From positions 1 through 39,726 of the IMG/VR virus record IMGVR_UViG_3300003876_000004: DNA of 39,726 bases; one strand, 5' to 3'. A program made the translations under genes and the position numbers. Position 1 is the first letter of the stretch. Every line of letters begins with the position of its first letter. This stretch comes from a virus. This document shows positions 14,415-22,834 of this stretch, one piece after another. The notes under the pieces are model-generated. The model saw nothing but the letters and a program-made list of their open reading frames with translations. It had not been told where the DNA came from and did no database searches.

Positions 14415-15040
14415 GTTCACATACAATACAGAGATTTTTCCAAATTGGTATGAAAAGGGCACTGCCTGAATTATTACCAAACCATGGCAAACAACTTGAA
14501 TTTGGCCCAGGAAATACACCATATGGGTGTAGTAGTTTAGAGTATCCTGATTGGGATGCTGATTCAATGGATGTGCCAGAGCCAGATAATTCAATTGATA
14601 CAATTCATATGTATCACTTCCTTGAGCATGTGGAATCCCCAATTAAATTGTTAAGGGAGTGCGAGCGCATATTAGTACCTGGTGGCCATATCAATATTGT
14701 AGTACCTCACCAAGCCTGTTCGCTAGCATATGAAGACCTTGATCACAAAACATTTTTTGTTGAAGATACAATTCCAAAATTGTTACACAATAAAGGTCAT
14801 GAAAAGAATAATGGTTGGCAACTTGCTGTCCATATAAATTTCATGATGGCTATTGTTCATCGTAATTTATCAATTTTTACACAACTTGTGAAAACAAACG
14901 CTGATTATGAATCATTAGATAAATGTGGTAATTGTAAATTATTTCACTCAGCAGAGTGTTCAAAATTTGTTGGTGATATTCTTGTATTAGCGACAGATGA
15001 TCAATGCTCACAATTTATTTTGGATGAAGTGCCATTTTAA
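14411..15040 (+). CDS. Class I SAM-dependent methyltransferase
   Basis: 209 residues, coupled to thyX by ATGA. Motif I LEFGPGN (29-35) is followed by SSLEYPDWDADSMDVP and by DNSIDTIHMYHFLEHVESP, the methyltransferase-11 pattern in which LEH marks motif IV, then RILVPGGHINIVVPH (motif VI). These sites bind S-adenosylmethionine. There is no target-recognition domain or DPPY/PC motif, so it is not a typical DNA base methylase. Its closest role is small-molecule, nucleotide or surface-sugar methylation. Cysteines near the C-terminus (DKCGNCKLFHSAEC) may bind metal. Confidence 0.78.
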   Translation: MSSHTIQRFFQIGMKRALPELLPNHGKQLEFGPGNTPYGCSSLEYPDWDADSMDVPEPDNSIDTIHMYHFLEHVESPIKLLRECERILVPGGHINIVVPHQACSLAYEDLDHKTFFVEDTIPKLLHNKGHEKNNGWQLAVHINFMMAIVHRNLSIFTQLVKTNADYESLDKCGNCKLFHSAECSKFVGDILVLATDDQCSQFILDEVPF

Positions 15041-15061
15041 CACAAACAAAAGGAAAATGAA

Positions 15062-15394
15062 ATGAAAAAGCAAATGATGAGAAACAATACTGAGAAGCCT
15101 AAGTTGTCTTACATACTTGACTTCCCAAAAACAATGGAAGCAGTATCTAATGTAATGACAATGGGTGCTGAAAAATATGATCGCAATAACTGGAAGAATG
15201 GTGGCCCAATCACAGAAGCGGAAGACAGCCTACTTCGACACATGACCGCTTTCCATAACTGTCAAGATGAAGACCCTGAAAGCGGCCTTGGTCATCTTGC
15301 TCACGTTATCTGTAATGCATCTTTCATAATTGAAAACTATGAACGTTATGGCAGTGCTTTTGATGACCGTGATTGGGAGAATGCTAGTGAGTAA
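15062..15394 (+). CDS. dATP/dGTP diphosphohydrolase N-terminal-like protein (DUF5664-like)
   Basis: 110 residues with AGGAAA before ATG 15062. The sequence follows the DUF5664 pattern: KPKLSYILDFPKTMEAVSNV, GAEKYDRNNWKNG, LLRHMTAFHNCQDEDPESG and LGHLAHVICNASFIIE. This domain belongs to the all-alpha NTP pyrophosphohydrolase clan (MazG-like) and is linked in phages to control of dATP/dGTP levels. In some phages it serves the 2-aminoadenine (Z) pathway, but no purZ or datZ gene is seen here, so simple pool control is more likely. Confidence 0.72.
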   Translation: MKKQMMRNNTEKPKLSYILDFPKTMEAVSNVMTMGAEKYDRNNWKNGGPITEAEDSLLRHMTAFHNCQDEDPESGLGHLAHVICNASFIIENYERYGSAFDDRDWENASE

Positions 15395-15956
15395 TCTTCT
15401 GCTTACTGTATTTGATACAGAAACAACTGGTCTGTTAAAACCTAATGCAACAACTGTTGAAGCACAGCCTGAAATTATTGAAATCTATGCAGTGCAGATT
15501 GATCAAGATTTCAATGTAGTCAATGAGATTAATACATTTCTTAAGCCAAAAGGTGAAATATCAGATTTGATTACAAAAATAACAGGTATAACAGAAGACA
15601 TGGTCAAGGATGCCCCAAGATTTGCTAGTATGTATAAGAAAATTGGAAAAGTATTTGAGGGGTCAAGCTGCCTAGCTGCTCACAATGCATCTTTTGATGT
15701 TAGCATGGTAGCTAATGAATTAGTGCGAATTGGGAAAGTGTTACATTTCCCTTGGCCTATGCACCATATTTGTACAGTTGAGCGTTCAATGTCTTTAAGA
15801 GGCCACAGACTTAAATTGTCTGATTTGCACAAAATGGCAACTGGCAAAGAATTTGAAGGTGCACATAGAGCAAAAGCTGATGTTCATGCTACAGTAAGAT
15901 GTCTTCATTGGTTGGTGGAGGAAGGTCACATTGATTTATCTAGCTTCCAAAACTGA
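15387..15956 (+). CDS. DnaQ-like 3'-5' exonuclease (DEDDh)
   Basis: 189 residues if started at GTG 15387, which lies 6-7 bases after GGGAGA; the ATG at 15381 directly abuts that site. Motifs are complete: ExoI FDTETTG (Asp10, Glu12), ExoII AAHNASFDVSM, ExoIII HRAKADVHAT (His and Asp), so it is an active-type DEDDh exonuclease. It overlaps the C-family polymerase gene by 26 bases. The pair therefore looks like a phage version of the epsilon-alpha proofreading unit. Confidence 0.88.
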   Translation: MSNLLLTVFDTETTGLLKPNATTVEAQPEIIEIYAVQIDQDFNVVNEINTFLKPKGEISDLITKITGITEDMVKDAPRFASMYKKIGKVFEGSSCLAAHNASFDVSMVANELVRIGKVLHFPWPMHHICTVERSMSLRGHRLKLSDLHKMATGKEFEGAHRAKADVHATVRCLHWLVEEGHIDLSSFQN

Positions 15957-18801
15957 GTTTAGTTTTCGGCAGTGCTTTGGTCACATAGCAGAAATAGTCA
16001 AGGAAGACTATGAAGCTATGGGCATAGCAGATGTCAACAACACTCTGGGGCATGTACAGTTCAATAATGAATGCGCAAAGAAAGGTGTTAAGCCAATCTT
16101 TGGTGTTCGGTTGACTATATGTGATAAAATTGATAAAGCAAGATCAGCAAGAAAATCATATATTGGGAAAGTAGAAATGATTTTTCTTGCGAAAAATGAT
16201 CGTGGCTTGAAAGAGATTTATGAATTAACATCTTATGCCTGGGATAATTTTTATTACTTTCCCAGGGTAGATCAGGCACGCTTTCTAAGGCTATCTAAGG
16301 ACGTTTTAGTAATCGCTCCTTACCTTCCTATAGGTTTAGAAAAAAGTCTTGGCAGGGTCAATCTCCGGGCTGTAGGTGTGGGATTATACCCTCCTTACAA
16401 CCTCGAAAAGCCGACCGTAGCAATTGTTAGTGCAAAATATCCAGAACCTGCTGATAAAGAAGTGTATCAACTATTGGCAGGAGCTAGAAAAAATGGTACA
16501 GGATACAGTTACAACTTTGAGGATAATACATATCCAAATCACAATCTCTCAGATGAAGAATTTACCGCTGAGGTTGCCTGCCCAGATTATTCTATAACAA
16601 TGACACATGATATCGCAGATATATGCAATGCGCATCTTGAAGCTGCAAACATGGTGAAATATACTGGAGGAGATTCAATTGAAAAAGCTTGTATGCGTGG
16701 TGCTATTCATCTGGATGTTGATCTGGATGACCCAATGTACAAAGACAGATATGAATATGAAAAAGGACTTATTGAACAGAAAGGATATAATGACTATTTT
16801 CTAATTGTAGCAGATATGATCAGATATGCTAAGCAATCTATGTTTGTTGGGCCATCACGAGGATCATCAGCGGGAAGTCTAGTGTGTTATCTTATGGGCA
16901 TAACTGAAATTGACCCACTTAAGTTTGGCTTGCTATTTGAACGTTTCATTGATATCAATCGTTTTGATTTACCAGATATTGATATTGATTTTCCTGATAA
17001 GAAAAGAGCAAAAGTTGTCAAATATCTATCCCACAAATATGGACATAAAAATGTTAGATGCCTTGCAAATGTTTCTCGCCTTAAGCCTAAGTCTGCTATT
17101 GGTGATTTTGCTCAGGGATTATCTATACCCAAGTATGAAACAGAAGAGCTTAAAAACGCTATCATTGAACGTAGTGGTGGTGACGCTAGGGCAGCTATGT
17201 GTATTTCTGATACTTTCACTTCTACTGATATAGGGAAAGAATTCATTGCTAAATATCCTGCGATGAAATTGGTTGGTAGAATTGAGAATCATGCATCTCA
17301 TGCTGGGAAACATGCTGCTGGTATTATCGTAAGCACTTTACCTTTAAATACTTATGCAGCAACTAATAGTCGAGATGATATTATAATGTTGAATAAGCAT
17401 GATGCTGAACATCTTGGCTTATTGAAAATTGATTGTCTTGGTCTAAGAACACTAACTATTCTTGAAGAGACTATGGATCAGATTGGTATGGAATATTCTG
17501 ATTTATATCGACTTGAGCTTGAAGATCAAAAAACATTTGATATATTTAATACAGGAAGATACAATGGAATATTCCAGTTTGAAGGACAAGCACTTCAATA
17601 TCTCACTAATCAGATGGGCATACACAAATTTGATGATATTGTTGCTATCACCGCTTTGGCTAGGCCTGGCCCAATGCATAGTGGTGGGGCAAATTCTTTT
17701 GTTAAGAGACGAACTGGAGAATCAGAAGTTGAGTATATTAGCAATCACGAAGCATACATCAGAAACACAAAGGAGACACTAGGGATTATCATATACCAAG
17801 AACAGTTAATGTACATTGGTAGAGAATATGGTGGACTATCATGGGAAGATGTTTGTGACTTGCGTAAGGCTGCTTCCAAATCACTTGGTGAAGAATATTT
17901 CAACAAGTACAAGAACAACTTCCTAGAAGGAACAAGGAAGAATGGTATTGAAGATGAGGAAGCAATTGCTGTCTGGGAAAATATGGTAACATTTGGATCA
18001 TGGGGCTTCAATAAGTCTCATGCTGTTGCATATGGTTTAGTATCATATTGGACAGGATATATGAAAGCCCATCACCCAATGGAGTTTGCAATAGCAACAT
18101 TAAACAATGCAAAAGACAATGATTCCGCTATTAAGTTGCTCCGGGACTTGGTTGTAAACGAAGGACTTGAATATGTGGCAGTTGACCCTGATACGTCTGA
18201 GATAAATTGGACAGTACAAAATGGCAAATTGGTCGGTGGGTTGACTAATATGAGTGGAATAGCTGAAGCAAAAGCTAAGCAGATATTATCTGCTCGAAAG
18301 GCAGGAAGAGCACCAACTCCTGGCCTTATGAAAAAGCTAATGAATCCAGTTACTCCTTTTGACATATTATTCCCAACTCAACATTACTGGGGTAAGTTTT
18401 ATGAAGACCCGATAACATACGGATTATCAGAAGCACCTTCATTGATTAAAGATATAGATGAACAAGGACTCTATACCATCGTTGGCAAAGTTATAATGCG
18501 TGATCTTCGTGACCTTAATGATTACAATGAAGTTGTAAAACGAGGTGGCGAGAAATATGAAGAGAACAATCTATACCTTAGATTGCTTATTGAAGATGAT
18601 ACAGATCAGATTCTTTGTGTGATAAATCGCTTTATGTTTGATGAGATGGAAGGCAAGCTAATAGCGGAAAAAGCAATTGAAGGCGAAACATGGTTCCTTA
18701 TCAAAGGCAGGAAAAGAGGTGATTGGAGAAAAATTGATATTGATCAAATTCTCAATTTAACTGAATGGGAGAAAGAAAATGCAAATAGAAATACTAAATG
18801 A
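15931..18801 (+). CDS. dnaE: C-family DNA polymerase (DnaE-like Pol III alpha)
   Basis: 956 residues from TTG 15931, which has GGAGGAAGG 5 bases upstream. Catalytic-core motifs are intact: GPSRGSSAGS (307-316) and DLPDIDIDF (346-354, the catalytic Asp pair), ARPGPMHSGG, IIYQEQLM, DLRKAASKS and NKSHAVAYG. An OB-like region lies near residues 845-930. The N-terminal 60 residues are a PHP domain in position (GVKPIFGV) but the metal motifs are lost: HxH is replaced by LAS and TDH by ADV, so PHP nuclease activity is unlikely. E. coli alpha is about 200 residues longer. It would be the replicative polymerase, proofread by the overlapping DnaQ gene and clamped by the host. Confidence 0.93.
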   Translation: MIYLASKTEFSFRQCFGHIAEIVKEDYEAMGIADVNNTLGHVQFNNECAKKGVKPIFGVRLTICDKIDKARSARKSYIGKVEMIFLAKNDRGLKEIYELTSYAWDNFYYFPRVDQARFLRLSKDVLVIAPYLPIGLEKSLGRVNLRAVGVGLYPPYNLEKPTVAIVSAKYPEPADKEVYQLLAGARKNGTGYSYNFEDNTYPNHNLSDEEFTAEVACPDYSITMTHDIADICNAHLEAANMVKYTGGDSIEKACMRGAIHLDVDLDDPMYKDRYEYEKGLIEQKGYNDYFLIVADMIRYAKQSMFVGPSRGSSAGSLVCYLMGITEIDPLKFGLLFERFIDINRFDLPDIDIDFPDKKRAKVVKYLSHKYGHKNVRCLANVSRLKPKSAIGDFAQGLSIPKYETEELKNAIIERSGGDARAAMCISDTFTSTDIGKEFIAKYPAMKLVGRIENHASHAGKHAAGIIVSTLPLNTYAATNSRDDIIMLNKHDAEHLGLLKIDCLGLRTLTILEETMDQIGMEYSDLYRLELEDQKTFDIFNTGRYNGIFQFEGQALQYLTNQMGIHKFDDIVAITALARPGPMHSGGANSFVKRRTGESEVEYISNHEAYIRNTKETLGIIIYQEQLMYIGREYGGLSWEDVCDLRKAASKSLGEEYFNKYKNNFLEGTRKNGIEDEEAIAVWENMVTFGSWGFNKSHAVAYGLVSYWTGYMKAHHPMEFAIATLNNAKDNDSAIKLLRDLVVNEGLEYVAVDPDTSEINWTVQNGKLVGGLTNMSGIAEAKAKQILSARKAGRAPTPGLMKKLMNPVTPFDILFPTQHYWGKFYEDPITYGLSEAPSLIKDIDEQGLYTIVGKVIMRDLRDLNDYNEVVKRGGEKYEENNLYLRLLIEDDTDQILCVINRFMFDEMEGKLIAEKAIEGETWFLIKGRKRGDWRKIDIDQILNLTEWEKENANRNTK

Positions 18802-19132
18802 CAACAAAATATGCTTTATTTACATCCAGCAATCAGTTGATATAATAAAGAATGCGGAGGAAATTTGTGATAAAATCTATACTGCATTGAATGATGATTA
18901 CCACAAAGATTATAATCCATGGAGAGTAATTATTGTGCCAAATGGTGTTCCATGCAAAGGCTCTGTGAATCCTATGTTTTATGTATGTAGAGATTCTGGT
19001 ATTATGATGAATATAGTGAAAAAATTTGCTAACGTAAAGCCTGGTTCTATAATACCATTAACAGATATTGAAATGAGATGCATTACAAACCAAAATGATT
19101 TCATGGCAATACCATTGCCAGAAGGAGATTGA
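18779..19132 (+). CDS. Hypothetical protein, 117 residues
   Basis: ATG 18779 lies 23 bases inside the polymerase gene with GAGAAAG just upstream, so it is coupled. A beta-strand, helix, then proline and glycine loops (IIVPNGVPCKGSVNPMFYVCRDSG). No motif recognised. Its position between polymerase and ligase suggests a replication accessory, for example a clamp- or polymerase-binding peptide, but nothing in the sequence proves it. Confidence 0.7.
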   Translation: MQIEILNDNKICFIYIQQSVDIIKNAEEICDKIYTALNDDYHKDYNPWRVIIVPNGVPCKGSVNPMFYVCRDSGIMMNIVKKFANVKPGSIIPLTDIEMRCITNQNDFMAIPLPEGD

Positions 19133-19133
19133 A

Positions 19134-19433
19134 ATGAAAAAAAATGAAGCAAAAAGTAAAGTATGCCCACATCCTGGAATGGGCACTTGTGTTGCATCAA
19201 ATTGCATGATGTGGGAATCAGATTACAAAAGTATAAGTGAGAGAATTGAGCACAAAGCATTGAATTATTCTGAGCTACAGCCAATATTGAATAATCAACG
19301 ATATGGAGATTATAATTATGCAAGAAAAGTTGATGGTGTTTTGGTGCCTGGTTTTTGGGATAAGCTTACATGGATTGAAGATGACTCAGGTGATTGTGGA
19401 TTAAAAACAAAGGAGTGTAATTGTGAACATTAA
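19134..19433 (+). CDS. Cys-containing hypothetical protein, 99 residues
   Basis: Begins at ATG 19134 with GAAGGAGA 8 bases upstream. The first 35 residues hold KVCPHPGMGTCVASNCMMWESDY, a CxnCxnC cluster seen in small phage proteins that may bind zinc. The C-terminus DCGLKTKECNCEH adds three more Cys and overlaps the ligase GTG by 11 bases. Function unknown. Confidence 0.7.
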   Translation: MKKNEAKSKVCPHPGMGTCVASNCMMWESDYKSISERIEHKALNYSELQPILNNQRYGDYNYARKVDGVLVPGFWDKLTWIEDDSGDCGLKTKECNCEH

Positions 19434-20487
19434 TCCAACATATCTTTATATGCAAGACAATAATGGAAAAGTTCGTGAATGGTCAATTGGTGTTATTGAT
19501 TGGACTATAATTATTAGGCATGGAGAAAAATGTGGTTCTATGCAAGAAGTAACTGAAGAAGTTTTTGATGGTAAAGCAAGTAGAACTAGAGAAGATCAAA
19601 TACTTTCTCGTATTGCATCTAGGATTTCAAAACAAAGAGACAAAGGATATAGCAATAGCATATTAGATGCTTATAAGAAAGCTGTAAATGCACTTGGCTT
19701 AGAAAAGCCAATGTTAGCAACTGCACTAAAACATGTAAAAAATGTAGATTACAAAGGTGCATTTGTGCAAAGAAAGTATGATGGTAATCGATGTTTGATA
19801 ACTAAACAGAAAGGTAATGTAATTGCATATACAAGAAATGGAAAAATTATTGGAACTATAGGCCATATTCTTGATGGACTTGAATTGTGGGAAGGGCAAA
19901 CACTAGATGGTGAATTATATTGCCATGGAGAAGCTTTGCAAACAATAGTGTCCTGGATAAAAAGAAAACAAGAAAATACATTGAAATTGAAATATCATGT
20001 GTATGATGTTATATCAACAATGGCATACTACAACAGGTATAAAATGTTACAAACAATTCCGCTATCTGATGCTATGGAGATAGCTCCAACTGAAGAAGTA
20101 ACTTGTTTTGAAGAAGTGCAAGAGCATTTTAAAGAAAGCAGGAAGCTTGGGTATGAAGGGTCTATTGTAAGATTGCACACTCACGGATATGAAGATGGGA
20201 AACGGTCAAGAAGTCTTATTAAAATAAAAGCATGGGATGATGATGACTTTAAAATATTTGACATAACTCCATCCAAAGATGGATGGGCAATATTAAATTT
20301 AACAGCTAAAAATGGCAAAACATTTTGTGTAACTTGCCCAGGAACTGTTGAACACAAACATCATGTTATGGATAATATGGTAAAATATTTGGGTAAATAT
20401 GTTCGAGTTGAATATGCCCAATTAACGAAGGATGGAATTCCTTTTCATCCTATTGCAACTTTAATAATACATGAGGATTTATTATGA
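19423..20487 (+). CDS. ATP-dependent DNA ligase with N-terminal WGR-like domain
   Basis: 354 residues from GTG 19423, with AGGAG 7 bases upstream. The adenylation motif KYDGNR (nucleophile Lys118), then LDGELYC, a YHVYDV strand, YEGSIVRL and LIKIKAW are the ordered motifs of ATP-dependent ligases, followed by an OB domain. Residues about 5-75 resemble a WGR domain, a nucleic-acid-binding module also found in PARP. This fusion is uncommon in small ligases and may hold the enzyme on nicked DNA. It seals Okazaki fragments and recombination nicks for the phage replisome. Confidence 0.9.
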   Translation: MNINPTYLYMQDNNGKVREWSIGVIDWTIIIRHGEKCGSMQEVTEEVFDGKASRTREDQILSRIASRISKQRDKGYSNSILDAYKKAVNALGLEKPMLATALKHVKNVDYKGAFVQRKYDGNRCLITKQKGNVIAYTRNGKIIGTIGHILDGLELWEGQTLDGELYCHGEALQTIVSWIKRKQENTLKLKYHVYDVISTMAYYNRYKMLQTIPLSDAMEIAPTEEVTCFEEVQEHFKESRKLGYEGSIVRLHTHGYEDGKRSRSLIKIKAWDDDDFKIFDITPSKDGWAILNLTAKNGKTFCVTCPGTVEHKHHVMDNMVKYLGKYVRVEYAQLTKDGIPFHPIATLIIHEDLL

Positions 20488-20993
20488 GACTGTATATTGG
20501 TAGTAAATTAATTAAAGCAAAACCTATGAATCGTTTGGTGTATAACAGGTTTCGCGGATGGGAATTGCCAGATGATGAAGATGGTAATGATGAAGGCTAT
20601 TTAGTTAAATATCTAAATAGACCAACTAAAAATACTGAACAATATGATAATTACATTAGTTGGAGTCCAGTTAAAGAGTTCAATGATGCTTATCATCAAT
20701 CAGGCAGTATGACCTTTGGTGATGCTATCCAGTTAATGAAGGCTGGTTATAAGATGTCTCGTACCGGTTGGAATGGTAAAGGTATGTGGTGTATTTTTGT
20801 GCCTGGTACTAAAGGTGTGTGTCCTCGCGCTGGTACTCCATATGCTAATTCACTTGGAACTGAGGCTACTATTGATATTCTTCCTCACTTTGATATGTTT
20901 ACAGTTAATGCAGAAGGTAGACGAGCTATGCTTCCTGGATGGTTAGCATCTCAGAGCGATATGGATGCTTGTGATTGGGGGATTATTTACTAG
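20484..20993 (+). CDS. Tad2-like (DUF2829) anti-Thoeris protein with N-terminal extension
   Basis: 169 residues. From residue 76 the sequence reads MTFGDAIQLMKAGYKMSRTGWNGKGMW and ends LPGWLASQSDMDACDWGI, the DUF2829 pattern. Tad2 of this family sponges the signalling nucleotide of the Thoeris defence system. Residues 1-72 form a separate domain with YNRFRGWELPDDEDGNDEGYLV and YISWSPVKEF, a module common in phage proteins and often fused to this domain. The last gene of the rightward operon, before a bidirectional terminator. A defence role is inference from the family. Confidence 0.8.
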   Translation: MRLYIGSKLIKAKPMNRLVYNRFRGWELPDDEDGNDEGYLVKYLNRPTKNTEQYDNYISWSPVKEFNDAYHQSGSMTFGDAIQLMKAGYKMSRTGWNGKGMWCIFVPGTKGVCPRAGTPYANSLGTEATIDILPHFDMFTVNAEGRRAMLPGWLASQSDMDACDWGIIY

Positions 20994-21001
20994 CAACTAT
21001 T

Positions 21002-21020
21002 TGGGGAGCATAGCTCCCCA
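21002..21020. terminator. Bidirectional rho-independent terminator
   Basis: TGGGGAGC (21002-21009), loop ATA, GCTCCCCA (21013-21020), followed by TTTATTATTTG rightward and, on the minus strand, by AAATAGTT. It lies between the convergent operons 4580-20993 and 39544-21025 and can stop both. Confidence 0.85.
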
Positions 21021-21024
21021 TTTA

Positions 21025-22834
21025 TTATTTGTCTTTGTCACCTACACCAGACATTCCATATCTACCACCTACTGTAGTAAATAATCGATCAATTGACAAT
21101 TTATTACTAGCACCAGAAATTGGTCTACCTCTGAACTTTCCTTTTGGCATATTAATGCTATTAGGCAATCTCAAAGAAGTATCGCCTCCACGACGATATA
21201 GCCCAATCATAGCATTATTCAATGGACCAACTTCTTTAGACAATGGATTAAGAAGCATATTGCCTAGACCTCTTGATCCCATACTTGGATTTTTCAAAGC
21301 CATCCCAAGTGCTTCAGAAATACCTAATGAAGTTCCATTTTGTCTTCTTAGCAAATCACCATAATCTGCAATTTTGTAAATATCTTTCATATAGTCTGGG
21401 ACATGACCTCGTTTGCCACCAACAAAAGCATTTGGGTCTTTCTTGTTCAGATAGTTGAATAACTTGCCTGGTTTAATATCACCTGCCTCAATGTTATCTT
21501 GAGCCATTTTCAGCATACGATATTTTCTTCTGGCAGTTTTCCATCCTTTCAACTTGTCTTTTCCAATGCCATCTTCAACCATATCATCCAGTATGTCTTT
21601 TATTTTGATTGCAAATTCACCTTCTGGCTCACCTTTTCTGACTGAATTTGATATGAATTTGTTTAAGTTCTTGGTGACTCTCTGATATTGCTCACCAGAC
21701 ATATGTGCATCAAGTCCTTGATCAGAAAGTCTAATTATTTCATCTGCATATTCTTTTATTGCTGGAGATTGATATTTATAAACATCATAAAATTCATTAG
21801 ATAATGATTTTAATCTGTCATGCGTATCCTTCATTAAACGTGGACTTGTACCTTCCGCTAGTTCATCCATCCGTCGCCCAATACGGGCGTAGTTTCTAGC
21901 CATGTATTCTGGATCCATAGAATCACTAGCTTCACCAATTGCTTTGCCAAAAATGCGATTGACCTTGACTGCATTTTCATTATCAAGAGTGGTGAATATT
22001 TTATCAGTACCATGTCTTGAGCGCAATGCACTATCAACTTTTTGTAAAGTTGGATCACCTTGGCGTAATCCAGGGAATGTTTTTATTTTATTTCTTTTAA
22101 CCCAATCAACAGTACTGCGGTCAAATTTGCGCAGTTGATCAGGAGCTTTTGACAAAAGCCTACCAGCTGCTTTGAAAGCAAGTGATCCTGTAGCTGCTGA
22201 TCCAGCACCTTCTAATACAGAAGTGTCTGAATCATTAAGACTCGCTGCGCCACCAAATAGTGCACTATCCAAAACAGCACTATTTTTTAATTTTCTAGGC
22301 AGCTTTTGCACACCAGCACCAATGTTTTTCATAACATCGCCAGTTGCATTATACAATGGATTGTATGGTTCACGTTTCATCAATTTGCTTCCTTTATCAA
22401 ACAAATTGCGTGATACGTTTTTCCCTAATGTGGAGCTTGTAACTTTGCTGACAGCTGACCCAACAGGCTTTGAGAATGTACCAAATGGTACTGCCATATA
22501 AGGCAATGCTTCACCAAGACCAGTTGCAATAGGACTTTCTTTTTTCAAAGAATTATATAATTCTCTTTCTGATTGGAATAATGGGTCAGGCTTGCCAACT
22601 TCACCTTTTATCATTCTTATCGGTGATGAATTAGCCAAGCGTGTAACTTCCGCTCCTGCGCCAATCATAGCGGCATCAAATGGCCCAATGCTTTCATTAT
22701 ATTTTTCGAGATTTGTTTTCCCAGGACTAGATGCACCAAATGATGGAATTGATGCAAAATCAGATGCTTTACGTGGTGTTATTTTACCAGATAGAACATC
22801 AACATTGCCACCAACTATTTCATCACTCAGCCAT
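21025..22834 (-). CDS. Large ejection/internal virion protein (start needs +1 shift)
   Basis: Last gene of the late operon, about 602 residues. The open frame begins right after the TAA of the upstream gene but has no ATG until 22668. ATG 22834, in the normal TAATG overlap, reads M-A-E then TGA (22825-22823); a +1 shift at that TGA continues as D-E-I-V-G-G-N-V, an excellent N-terminus. CTG 22830 is an in-frame alternative. The protein is long, basic and helical with Gly/Ala-rich hydrophobic stretches (GGAASLNDSD, AAGRLLSK), typical of podovirus internal proteins that help DNA cross the envelope. No lysozyme motif is visible. Function by position and composition. Confidence 0.7.

Noticed and set aside
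14411-15040. DNA base methyltransferase
   Set aside because: No DPPY, NPPY or PC motif and no target-recognition domain; the motifs fit a small-molecule type methyltransferase.
15062-15394. 2-aminoadenine (Z-genome) pathway
   Set aside because: The pyrophosphohydrolase-like gene alone could hint at it, but I see no PurZ-type adenylosuccinate synthetase, no DatZ HD-domain protein and no DpoZ-type A-family polymerase.
16384-16396. Another copy of the GGGTATAA promoter motif on the minus strand
   Set aside because: It lies within the polymerase coding sequence with no gene to serve on the minus strand and no -35/-10 pair, so it is probably chance.
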